A DNA stretch of 64,000 bases. Origin: Asanoa ishikariensis. Its GTDB lineage: Bacteria; Actinomycetota; Actinomycetes; Mycobacteriales; Micromonosporaceae. Below the pieces are notes generated by a model. That model was not told the DNA's origin. It searched no databases and saw nothing but the letters and a program-made list of their open reading frames with translations. Shown here piece after piece: positions 41,434 to 50,275 of the stretch. The stretch spans positions 1,798,001-1,862,000 of the forward strand of contig NZ_FNQB01000002.1 of NCBI RefSeq assembly GCF_900107455.1, in the 5' to 3' direction. The first letter of the stretch is position 1, and every line of letters starts with the position of its first letter. Position numbers and translations under genes: made by a program.

Positions 41434-43225
41434 GGTCCCGCTGCGCCGCAGCCTGCTGTTGCGCCTGCTGGCGCTGGCCGTCCTGGTGGCGCTCGCGTCC
41501 ATCGCGGCGACCGCGTGGCTGGCGGTGCGCACGACCACCGGCGCGATCCGGCAGGAGCAGGGCCAGACGATCGCCGACGACGCGCGGATCTACGACACCC
41601 TGCTCGGCTACGCGGCGACGCACCCGGACTGGACCGGTGTCCAGGACACCCTGCGGCCGCTCGCCCGGCGGGTCGGCCGGCGGGTCGCGCTGACCACCGG
41701 GTCCGGCACGCCGATCGCGGACTCGGCGCCGTCGGCGGGTCAACTGCCCGCGAAACCGTCGGCGACGATCGACGCGCTCTCCGTGGACGCCACCCTGAGC
41801 CCGGAGTCGGGCGGCGCCGACCGGATCGACCCGCGCGCGGTCGGGCCGTACCTGCTGCCGCCCGACGAACGCGCCGCGCTGCGCGCCAGGGCCGACGTGG
41901 CGGTCACGTGCCTGCGGGGTCGCGGGAAGATCGAGGCGTCGGTGGTCGACACACCCAGTGGGCGCCCCCGGATCGAGACCGAAGGCCCGAACCAGCCCGA
42001 CGACATCATCTGCCTGGACGCGCGCGCGGACCTGGCCGCTCCGACGGCCACCGAGACCAAGGCGCTCGGCCAGCTCAACGCCCTGGTGAACACCTGCCTG
42101 GCCCGGCGCCAGGTGCCCGCGGTGCGGGTCGCGCAGGACCAGACCTGGACCTGGCGGGACTCGGCCGCGGTCGCCAGCCCGGGCTTGTCGCGGAAGGAGC
42201 AGGAGGACAACCGGGCGGTCAACGCGTGCATCGGCGGCAGCCGGCGGGAACAACTCCTCCCGTTCGTGGCCCCGGCCGCGACGCTCTTCGTCGCCGACCC
42301 GGGCGGCCGCCCGTCGGCCAAGTTCGACCTGTCCCCGGCCAACCGGGCCCGGATCGTGCTCGTCGCGGGACTCGTGCTGTTGGTGACCGTCGTCGTCACC
42401 GTGCTCGCCGGCATCCGGCTCACCCGCCCGCTGCACGCGTTGACCGCCGCGGCGCAGCGGATGCGCGACGGTGACGGCGCCGCCCGGGTGCGGGTGACCG
42501 GCCGCGACGAGATCGCCCGGCTGGCCGAGGCCTTCAACGACATGGCGGAACGGCGAACGCGCCTGGAGCAGCTACGCCGGGCGATGGTCGGCGACGTCGC
42601 GCACGAGATGCGTACCCCGGTCAGCAACATCCGGGGCTGGCTGGAGGCCGCCGAGGACGGGGTCGTGGTGGCCGACCGGCGCCTGCTCGGCTCGCTGCTG
42701 GAGGAGGCCATCCTGCTCCAACACGTGATCGACGACCTCCAGGACCTGGCCCAGGCCGACGCGGGGGCGCTGCGGCTGCACGCCGAGCACGTCTACCTCG
42801 CCGACCTGCTGGCCCAGGTCGCCGCGACCCACCCGGGCGTCCTGCTGCGGGTCGACGGTGACCCGGAGTTGTTCGCCGACCCGGTGCGGCTCCGGCAGAT
42901 CGTCGGGAACCTGGTCGCCAACGCGGTGCGGCACACGCCCCCGGGCGGGTCCGTGACGGTGAGCGCCCAGGTGGCCGGCTCCGAGGTGGTCATCGCCGTC
43001 GCCGACACCGGCACCGGGATCAGCGCCGAGGACCTGCCCCGGGTGTTCGAGCGGTTCTGGCGGGCGGAGAAGTCCCGGAGCCGGCGCAGCGGGGGCAGCG
43101 GCCTCGGCCTCGCCATCGTCCGCAAGCTCGTCGAGGCGCACGGCGGGACGGTCACCGCCACGAGCGTCGTCGGGCAGGGCTCGACCTTCACGGTCCGGTT
43201 GCCCGGGCAGGGTCCTGTGTCGTAA
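41423..43225 (+). CDS. Sensor histidine kinase with extracytoplasmic four-cysteine domain
   Basis: A 600-residue kinase, GTG 41423. Two membrane helices (about 10-33 and 310-330) enclose a sensor region of about 275 residues whose second half carries C163, C197, C225 and C269, closely matching the lipoprotein encoded across the divide. A HAMP domain (RLTRPLHALTAAAQRM) leads to HisKA with phospho-His H394 (GDVAHEMRTPVSN), then the HATPase with NAVRHTPPGG, ADTGTGISAEDLPRVFERF and SGLGLAIVRKLVEAHGG. It should phosphorylate the OmpR-type partner in response to an envelope signal. Confidence 0.93.
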   Translation: MPREVPLRRSLLLRLLALAVLVALASIAATAWLAVRTTTGAIRQEQGQTIADDARIYDTLLGYAATHPDWTGVQDTLRPLARRVGRRVALTTGSGTPIADSAPSAGQLPAKPSATIDALSVDATLSPESGGADRIDPRAVGPYLLPPDERAALRARADVAVTCLRGRGKIEASVVDTPSGRPRIETEGPNQPDDIICLDARADLAAPTATETKALGQLNALVNTCLARRQVPAVRVAQDQTWTWRDSAAVASPGLSRKEQEDNRAVNACIGGSRREQLLPFVAPAATLFVADPGGRPSAKFDLSPANRARIVLVAGLVLLVTVVVTVLAGIRLTRPLHALTAAAQRMRDGDGAARVRVTGRDEIARLAEAFNDMAERRTRLEQLRRAMVGDVAHEMRTPVSNIRGWLEAAEDGVVVADRRLLGSLLEEAILLQHVIDDLQDLAQADAGALRLHAEHVYLADLLAQVAATHPGVLLRVDGDPELFADPVRLRQIVGNLVANAVRHTPPGGSVTVSAQVAGSEVVIAVADTGTGISAEDLPRVFERFWRAEKSRSRRSGGSGLGLAIVRKLVEAHGGTVTATSVVGQGSTFTVRLPGQGPVS

Positions 43226-44638
<1,413 letters not shown>

Positions 44639-44649
44639 CGGACGGCGAC

Positions 44650-44674
44650 GGTTATCCGGTCGAAGATCGGGGAA
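44650..44674 (+). promoter_or_regulatory. Possible SigB-type promoter of stress-like gene
   Basis: GGTTAT (44650-44655), a 13-bp spacer and GGGGAA (44669-44674) resemble a SigB-type promoter (GTTT N13-15 GGGTAT), about 25 bp before the ATG. The match is partial. It would agree with the annotation of the following gene as a general-stress-type protein and with a SigB/F factor in the window. Confidence 0.3.
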
Positions 44675-44698
44675 GTGGTACGCGACCGAGGAGGAACC

Positions 44699-45289
44699 AT
44701 GACCCAACCTTCGACCCCGCCCGGGCCTGGCGGCGTACCAGTGGCACCCGCCGGCTCCGGCGCTCCGGTGCCCGGCCGTGGTCTCGGTGGCGGTCTCTTC
44801 GGTGGTGCCCCGGTCGCCGACCAGGGCCCGAGCCGGCCGACGGTGACCGTCGCGACCTTCACGGACTACGCGGCGGCGCAGCGGGCCGTCGACTACCTCT
44901 CCGACAACCAGTTCCCGGTGGAGACCACGGCCATCGTCGGGAGCGGGCTGCGCCTGGTGGAAAACGTGCTGGGCCGGCTGACCACGGGCCGGGCCGCGCT
45001 CGCCGGCGCCGGCAGCGGTGCCTGGTTCGGCCTGTTCATCGGTCTGCTGTTCGGCATCTTCACGGACGCCAACTGGTTCGCCGTCGTGTTCTCCGCGCTG
45101 GCGATCGGTGCCTTCTGGGGCGCGCTGTTCGGTGCCATCGGCCACGGCGTGACCCGCGGCCAGCGCGACTTCACCTCGCGTAGCTCGCTCCAGGCCACCG
45201 AGTACGCGGTGATGGTCGACGCCGAGCACTCCGAAGCGGCCCGCCAGCTCCTGACCCGGATGAACTGGCAGGCCAGCGGCGCCAGCTAG
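44699..45289 (+). CDS. General-stress-17M-like membrane protein
   Basis: A 196-residue protein. The first about 45 residues are Pro/Gly-rich and disordered. Residues about 50-90 (TVTVATFTDYAAAQRAVDYLSDNQFPVETTAIVGSGLRL) match the YflT/GsM-type heat-induced stress domain, followed by two membrane helices (about 105-145) and a soluble ACT-like tail (EYAVMVDAEHSEAARQLLTRM). Family members are induced by general stress but their role is unknown. GAGGAGG precedes ATG 44699. A strong hairpin follows the stop. Confidence 0.75.
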   Translation: MTQPSTPPGPGGVPVAPAGSGAPVPGRGLGGGLFGGAPVADQGPSRPTVTVATFTDYAAAQRAVDYLSDNQFPVETTAIVGSGLRLVENVLGRLTTGRAALAGAGSGAWFGLFIGLLFGIFTDANWFAVVFSALAIGAFWGALFGAIGHGVTRGQRDFTSRSSLQATEYAVMVDAEHSEAARQLLTRMNWQASGAS

Positions 45290-45295
45290 GTTTTG

Positions 45296-45325
45296 GGGCG
45301 CCGTCCTTGCTCAAGGGCGGCGCCC
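45296..45325. terminator. Hairpin terminator between convergent genes
   Basis: A 14-bp stem (GGGCGCCGTCCTTG at 45296-45309 with CAAGGGCGGCGCCC at 45312-45325, one T-G pair) directly after the stress-like gene, preceded by TTTT. It also covers the last codons and stop of the convergent gene at 45311, so it probably serves both sides. Confidence 0.8.
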
Positions 45326-46069
45326 TATGGCCCACCACTCGCGGCGCGGCCGGGGTAGCGCCGGCAGCGGAGTGCTGCCGTCGAACGCCGCCTCGGTGCC
45401 GTCCGCGACCAGCTCCACCAGGTCCGCGCCGTAGGCACCCGGCTGGCGGATCTTGAGCACCAGGCAGAACGGGTCGCTGTCCCCATACTTGCGCTGCAAC
45501 TCCCGGTGATGCCCGGCGAGGTAGCGAGCCGCCGCCAGGTTGCTCAGCGCGGTCTGCCCGACGAGCAGGAAGACCGGGTGCGCGGTGGGCAGGGCGCGAG
45601 CGAGCAGCACGTGCGCCTCCTCGTGGGGCAGGCGGTCGTAGCGCTGCGTGCCGACGAAGATCGGCACGGTCTCGTCGGCCTCCTCGAAGGTCGTCACCCG
45701 GACGCCCGGCATGAGCGCCGCGAGGTGTGCGCTGGTCCGGGGGTTGCTCTCCGGGCCGCCGATGCAGAACTCGGTGACCTTGCCCAGCTCCTTGGGCGCC
45801 TCCGCCGCCGGCACGAGATCGGCCCGCGCACCGCACTCCTTGACGATCGCGCCGAGCTCGACGATGGCACCCATGTCGTTGCGGTGCACACTGGACACCT
45901 TCGGCGAGGACCAGTGCCGGCCGGCGATCAGGAGACTCGGCGCGCCCGCCCGCAGCCCGAAGAACCCGCGCATCCGGGCCAACCGCCGATAGGACACGGC
46001 CCGCTGCACCATCCAGGCCGCGACAGCAGCGAGCGCGCTCGCCACCAGATTGATCGCCAGGTCAGTCAC
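45311..46069 (-). CDS. Membrane-anchored protein of unknown function
   Basis: A 252-residue protein with one N-terminal membrane helix (LAINLVASALAAVAAWMVQRAV) and a cytoplasmic alpha/beta domain. Conserved-looking elements are GAPSLLIAGRHW, SVHRNDMGAIVELGAIVKECG, TEFCIGGPESNPRTSAHLAAL, VFLLVGQTALSNLAAARYL and GADLVELVAD. The CIGGPESNPRT and LVGQTALSNLAAARYL segments suggest Rossmann-like nucleotide or small-ligand binding. I recall similar unnamed proteins in other actinobacteria but no function. Its stop is inside the terminator hairpin. Confidence 0.6.
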   Translation of the reverse strand: MTDLAINLVASALAAVAAWMVQRAVSYRRLARMRGFFGLRAGAPSLLIAGRHWSSPKVSSVHRNDMGAIVELGAIVKECGARADLVPAAEAPKELGKVTEFCIGGPESNPRTSAHLAALMPGVRVTTFEEADETVPIFVGTQRYDRLPHEEAHVLLARALPTAHPVFLLVGQTALSNLAAARYLAGHHRELQRKYGDSDPFCLVLKIRQPGAYGADLVELVADGTEAAFDGSTPLPALPRPRREWWAIGRRP

Positions 46070-46090
46070 GGCGACACATTAGACGGTCTC

Positions 46091-46675
46091 TCACTTGTAG
46101 TTCAGTTCCCCGGCTTCGATCGGTGGCGCCAGGCGGTTCTCCTCGGGTGCGAGGGGGCAGGCCCAGCGGTCGTCGTACGCGCATGACGGGTTGTAGGCGT
46201 AGTTGAAGTCCAGCCGGACCCGGTCGGGGCCGAGCAGGGTCACCCCGCGGCCGAAGGTGCCCTTGACCGTGTCCGTCAGGTAGCGGCCGGCGCCGTAGGT
46301 GCGCGGGCCGGCCGTGCCGTCGCGGAACGGCAGGAACAGGCCGCCGCCGTACGCCTCGATCCAGAACAGCGTCAGCGGCCCCCACGGGGTGTCCGCGATG
46401 CCTACCCGCCGGTACGTCACGACCCCGTCCGGGCCGCCCGTGTCGATGGTCAGGCCTCCGGTCGCCGGGCGGACCGGTGCCTCCGCGATCGCGTCCGGGT
46501 TGGCCGGGAAGTGGGGCAGACCCCGGAACGTCGGCCGCTCGTCCGGCGGGATCGGTGACTGCGGGTGCTCGGCGAACAGCGCGTCGCGCCCCGCCCGGAA
46601 GCCCGCCAGGTCGACGTCGGAGAGGTAGAGGCGAGCCACCCGTTCGCGCCAATCCGCCAGGTCAAGGTCATCCAC
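46091..46675 (-). CDS. DUF1684 family protein
   Basis: A 194-residue cytoplasmic protein of DUF1684: WRERVARLYLSDVD, FRAGRDALFAEHPQSPIPP, FRGLPHFPANPD, then a beta-barrel-like core (LTLFWIEAYGGGLFLPFRDGTAGPRTYGAGRYL) and the terminal Cys motif DFNYAYNPSCAYDDRWACPLAPEENRL, the family hallmark. The function is unknown. Start codons are unclear; GTG 46675, 46684 and 46702 are all in frame, and I chose the shortest because it agrees with usual family lengths. It is divergent from the MarR gene. Confidence 0.85.
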   Translation of the reverse strand: MDDLDLADWRERVARLYLSDVDLAGFRAGRDALFAEHPQSPIPPDERPTFRGLPHFPANPDAIAEAPVRPATGGLTIDTGGPDGVVTYRRVGIADTPWGPLTLFWIEAYGGGLFLPFRDGTAGPRTYGAGRYLTDTVKGTFGRGVTLLGPDRVRLDFNYAYNPSCAYDDRWACPLAPEENRLAPPIEAGELNYK

Positions 46676-46716
46676 ATCACCCACGTTAGCCGGGAACAAC
46701 ACGGCCGGGGCGGAAG

Positions 46717-46745
46717 TTGTTCAGATTTGAAAGAACAGGTACCTT
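46717..46745 (+). promoter_or_regulatory. Promoter and possible operator of MarR gene
   Basis: TTGTTC (46717-46722), a 17-bp spacer and TACCTT (46740-46745) make a plausible housekeeping promoter in an AT-rich stretch. The spacer and -35 contain an imperfect palindrome (TTCA-GATT-TGAA at 46720-46732), a fitting site for an autoregulating MarR protein. The expected transcript start would be at or next to the start codon, so the exact start is open. Confidence 0.4.
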
Positions 46746-46754
46746 GGAGGTGTG

Positions 46755-47225
46755 ATGAGAGACGAGAAGTTGAGCCCGGAGGAGTTGGCCGCCTGGCGTG
46801 CGGTCGTCGAGTCCAGCCAGCGGCTGCTCATCACCATCGAGGACGACCTGCGGAAGGCGAGCGAGTTGACGCTCGCCGACTACAACGTGTTGGTGCAGCT
46901 CGCCGAGGCGCCCGGGCGGCGACTTCGGATGGGTGACCTCGCCACCAAGCTGATCTTCGCGCCGAGCCGGCTCACCTACCAGATCGGCACGATGGAGAAG
47001 CGCGGACTGGTCACCCGCGAGCCCTGCCCGGACGACCGGCGCGGCAGCGAGGCCGTGCTCACCGAGGCCGGGTTGGCGGCGCTGCGCGCTGCCGCACCCG
47101 GGCATCTCGGCTCCGTCCGGAGGCATTTCATCGAGGACCTCGACGCCGCCGACCTCGCCGCGCTCACCAAGATCTTCACCCGCATCGACGAGCGGCTGAG
47201 CGCCGCCCGCACCGAGTCCCGCTAG
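46755..47225 (+). CDS. MarR-family transcriptional regulator
   Basis: A 156-residue winged-helix regulator. ELTLADYNVLVQLAEAPGRRLRMGDLATKLIFAPSRLTYQIGTMEKRGLVTREPCPDDRRGSEAVLTEAG covers the DNA-binding helices and wing. ATG 46755 follows GGAGG; GTG 46752 is possible. It lies 26 bp before the pirin gene, a frequent MarR-pirin arrangement in actinobacteria where the regulator is expected to repress both and to release DNA on binding an aromatic ligand. It may also control the divergent DUF1684 gene. Confidence 0.92.
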   Translation: MRDEKLSPEELAAWRAVVESSQRLLITIEDDLRKASELTLADYNVLVQLAEAPGRRLRMGDLATKLIFAPSRLTYQIGTMEKRGLVTREPCPDDRRGSEAVLTEAGLAALRAAAPGHLGSVRRHFIEDLDAADLAALTKIFTRIDERLSAARTESR

Positions 47226-47251
47226 GAACCGAGCCCGCTAGGAGTAGTCCG

Positions 47252-48241
47252 ATGCCAGCCATCACCGTCGACGACGTTCTCGTCCTGCCCCGCCTGCCCC
47301 GCCTCGACCCTGCCACCACCACGATCCGCCCGGTCCGGTCGCTGACCACCGCGCCGAGCGGCTTCGAGGGTGAGGGCTTCCCGGTGCGCCGCGCGTTCGC
47401 GGGCGTGTCGCTGACCGACCTCGACCCGTTCATCCACCTCGACCAGATGGGCGAGGTCGACTACGCGCCGGGCGAGCCGAAGGGCACCCCCTGGCACCCG
47501 CACCGTGGCTTCGAGACCGTCACGTACATCATCGACGGGATCTTCGACCACCAGGACTCCAACGGCGGTGGCGGCACCATCACCAACGGCGACACGCAGT
47601 GGATGACAGCGGGCAGCGGCCTGCTGCACATCGAGGCGCCGCCGGAGCACCTGGTGATGAGCGGCGGCCTGTTCCACGGCCTCCAGCTCTGGGTCAACCT
47701 GCCGCGGGCCAACAAGATGGACCCGCCGCGCTACCAGGACATCCGCGGCAAGGAGTCGGGTCTGCTGACCACGCCGGACGGTGGCGCGCTGATCCGGGTC
47801 ATCGCCGGTGAGATCGCCGGCCAGTCCGGCCCGGGCACCACCTTCACGCCGATCACCATCGCGCACCTGACGATCCAGCCCGGCGCCGAGGTCGACCTGC
47901 CCTGGAACCCGGACTTCAACGCCCTGGTCTACGTCCTGGGCGGCAAGGGCACGGTCGGCGTCGACAAGCGCCCGATGCACACGGGCCAGCTCGCCGTCCA
48001 CGGCGCGGGCGACGCGCTGCGGATCACCGCCGACCTCCAGCAGGACGCGCACACGCCGGCCCTGGACCTCTACATCATGGGCGGCCAGCCGATCCGTGAG
48101 CCGGTCGCGCACTACGGCCCGTTCGTGATGAACACGCGCGCGGAACTGGCCAAGGCCTTCGAGGACTACCAGGCCGGTCGCCTGGGCGTCATCCCCGCGT
48201 CGCGCGTGCCGCACTCGTCCGGCGAGGGCGACCGCCCGTAA
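47252..48241 (+). CDS. Pirin family protein
   Basis: A 329-residue bicupin. The N-terminal cupin holds the metal ligands in HPHRGFETVTYIIDG and LLHIEAPPEH (His pair, His, Glu), and the C-terminal cupin is without them. Pirins bind iron; some act as quercetinases or redox sensors. GGAG precedes ATG 47252 by about 8 bases. It follows the MarR regulator and is probably under its control. The substrate is unknown. Confidence 0.93.
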   Translation: MPAITVDDVLVLPRLPRLDPATTTIRPVRSLTTAPSGFEGEGFPVRRAFAGVSLTDLDPFIHLDQMGEVDYAPGEPKGTPWHPHRGFETVTYIIDGIFDHQDSNGGGGTITNGDTQWMTAGSGLLHIEAPPEHLVMSGGLFHGLQLWVNLPRANKMDPPRYQDIRGKESGLLTTPDGGALIRVIAGEIAGQSGPGTTFTPITIAHLTIQPGAEVDLPWNPDFNALVYVLGGKGTVGVDKRPMHTGQLAVHGAGDALRITADLQQDAHTPALDLYIMGGQPIREPVAHYGPFVMNTRAELAKAFEDYQAGRLGVIPASRVPHSSGEGDRP

Positions 48242-48250
48242 AGCAGAGTC

Positions 48251-48379
48251 CTAGGCGGTCACCACGAAGATGGCGATCACGCCCAGGATGACCATTATCA
48301 GGATGGCGAGGAGGAGCCCCTGTTCGGAGTTGGACTCCCGCGTACGGCTTTCCGACTCCGGGATGATCTCACTGCTCAT
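48251..48379 (-). CDS. Small single-TM protein (42 aa)
   Basis: A short gene: ATG 48379, preceded by GGGAGG at a good distance, stop TAG at 48251. It encodes a charged N-terminus (MSSEIIPESESRTRESNSEQ) and one hydrophobic helix of about 20 residues ending at the C-terminus, so it would be a small tail-anchored membrane protein. It is convergent with the pirin gene. No family is recognised; coding potential rests on the ribosome site and the amphipathic design. Confidence 0.55.
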   Translation of the reverse strand: MSSEIIPESESRTRESNSEQGLLLAILIMVILGVIAIFVVTA

Positions 48380-48534
48380 CGGGGCCTCCCTACATGCCGT
48401 CCTTCGACAATGACGGTAGGCGCGCCGTTACGGAGAGAAATCACGGTTTCGCGCCACGGGTGGCGGTTCTGTGTCAACGTGTCGGCCCGCCCGGGCAGGT
48501 GTGACGGCCTCGCGTTCTGGGAAATGCCCCATGG

Positions 48535-50112
48535 ATGCGGATAGAGGACTGGTTTCTCACCCGGGCGGAGCGCGGCAATCCCGCCTCAGACCTACCCACG
48601 TGGAGCGAAGGCAATCACTGCGAGCCGCTGGTGCACGGCGCCAGCTACTTCGCCGATCTCGTCCGCACTGTCGACGGGCTGGTCAAGGGTGATCACCTGC
48701 TGTTCACGGACTGGCGGGGTGACCCGGACGAGCGGCTCCTGCCCGACGGCCCGACCGTCGCCGAGCTCTTCTCCCGTGCGGCCGAGCGGGGCGTGGTCGT
48801 CAAAGGGCTGGTGTGGCGCTCGCATCTGGACAAGCTCCAGTACAGCGAAGAGGAGAACCGGCACCTCGGCGAGCTCGTCGGGGCGGCGGGCGGCGAGGTG
48901 CTGCTCGACCAGCGGGTCCGCCGAGGCGGCTCGCACCACCAGAAGATGGTGGTGCTCCGCCGTCCCGGGGACCCGGCCGGCGACGTCGCGTACGCCGGTG
49001 GAATCGACCTCTGCCACAGCCGCCGCGACGACGGCACGCACCTCGGTGACCCACAACCGGTGACCATGGCCGGCGCGTACGGGAAGCGCCCGCCCTGGCA
49101 CGACGTCCAGCTCAAGCTCCGCGGCCCGGTCGTCGACGTGCTGGACCAGGTGTTCCGCGAGCGCTGGCAGGACCCGATGCCGTTGGACATCGAGAACCCG
49201 CTGGCCTACCTCGGCGACCGGCTAAGGCACGCCGACCTGACCGCGGACCCCCTGCCGGAGCGCCCGCCGGCCGCGCCCCGGGTCGGTCCGCACGCCGTGC
49301 AGGTGTTGCGCACCTACCCGGCGGTCCGGCCCCGCTACCCGTTCGCCCCGGACGGCGAGCGCACCGTGGCCCGTGGCTACCTGAAGGCGGTCCGCCGCGC
49401 CCGCCGGCTGATCTATCTGGAGGACCAGTACCTCTGGTCGACCGAGGTGGCGACGCTCTTCGCGGAAGCCCTCAAGGCGAACCCCGAGCTGCACCTGGTC
49501 GCCGTGGTGCCGCGCCATCCCGACATCGACGGCCGGCTGGCCCTGCCGCCCAACCAGGTCGGCCGCGAGCTCGCGCTGCGGCTCTGCCGGGAGGCGGCCC
49601 ACGACCGGGTGCACGTCTTCGACGTGGAGAACCACAAAGGCACTCCCGTGTACGTGCACGCGAAGGTCTGCGTCATCGACGACGTCTGGGCGAGCGTGGG
49701 CTCCGACAACTTCAACCGTCGCTCGTGGACCCACGACAGCGAGCTCTCCTGCGCCGTGCTCGACGAGACCCGCGACCCGCGCGCGCCGCAGGACCCGGGC
49801 GGTCTCGGTGACGGCGCCCGGGTCTACGCCCGCGATCTGCGGCTGCGCCTGATGGGCGAGCACCTGGACCGCACGGACACCGACGACCTGGTCGACCCGG
49901 CCGTGGCGGTCGCGGCGATGACCGAGTCAGCCGAGGCGTTGGACGCGTGGCACCGTGGCGGTCGCACCGGCCCGCGCCCACCGGGTCGCCTGCGCGCGCA
50001 CGCACCGGAACGGCTGCCGCGCCTGACCCGTCTGTGGGCCCTGCCGCTCTACCGCCTGCTCTACGACCCCGACGGCCGCCCCCTCAAGCACCGCCTGCGC
50101 GGCACGTTCTAA
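48535..50112 (+). CDS. Phospholipase D-like protein
   Basis: A 525-residue protein of the PLD superfamily with two HKD motifs. The second, HAKVCVIDD (H375, K377, D382) followed by GSDNFN, is canonical. The first, HHQKMVVLR (H135, K137), has Arg at residue 142 where Asp is usual, followed by AYAGGIDLC. There is no signal peptide, so the substrate (phospholipid, cardiolipin-type transfer, or nucleic acid) acts from the cytosol or membrane surface. A long Arg/Pro-rich C-terminus (about 460-525) is basic and may bind membrane. The stop lies in a large palindrome. Confidence 0.88.
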   Translation: MRIEDWFLTRAERGNPASDLPTWSEGNHCEPLVHGASYFADLVRTVDGLVKGDHLLFTDWRGDPDERLLPDGPTVAELFSRAAERGVVVKGLVWRSHLDKLQYSEEENRHLGELVGAAGGEVLLDQRVRRGGSHHQKMVVLRRPGDPAGDVAYAGGIDLCHSRRDDGTHLGDPQPVTMAGAYGKRPPWHDVQLKLRGPVVDVLDQVFRERWQDPMPLDIENPLAYLGDRLRHADLTADPLPERPPAAPRVGPHAVQVLRTYPAVRPRYPFAPDGERTVARGYLKAVRRARRLIYLEDQYLWSTEVATLFAEALKANPELHLVAVVPRHPDIDGRLALPPNQVGRELALRLCREAAHDRVHVFDVENHKGTPVYVHAKVCVIDDVWASVGSDNFNRRSWTHDSELSCAVLDETRDPRAPQDPGGLGDGARVYARDLRLRLMGEHLDRTDTDDLVDPAVAVAAMTESAEALDAWHRGGRTGPRPPGRLRAHAPERLPRLTRLWALPLYRLLYDPDGRPLKHRLRGTF

Positions 50113-50275
50113 GGCCGCGTCCTGTCGCTCATCGCGGCCTGCGACGGGCCCAGCCGCCGTCTGGCGGCGTCCCGGGATCACCCAGATACAACACCGGTAT
50201 CCGGGCAATCCCGAGCCACCACCAGACGACACCTGGACTCCGTCTCGGCTCACGATGAGCGACAGGACGCGGCCT
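50112..50275. repeat. 164-bp nested inverted repeat between convergent genes
   Basis: Perfect 23-bp outer arms (50112-50134 and 50253-50275), then symmetric inner pairs about the same centre (50193): GACGG/CCGTC, GTCTGG (50159-50164)/CCAGAC (50222-50227), CGGGAT (50173-50178)/ATCCCG (50208-50213), GATAC (50185-50189)/GTATC (50197-50201). It fills the entire gap between the PLD and methyltransferase genes and touches both stop codons. It may be a bidirectional terminator, a structured RNA, or a MITE-like element. Confidence 0.9.
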
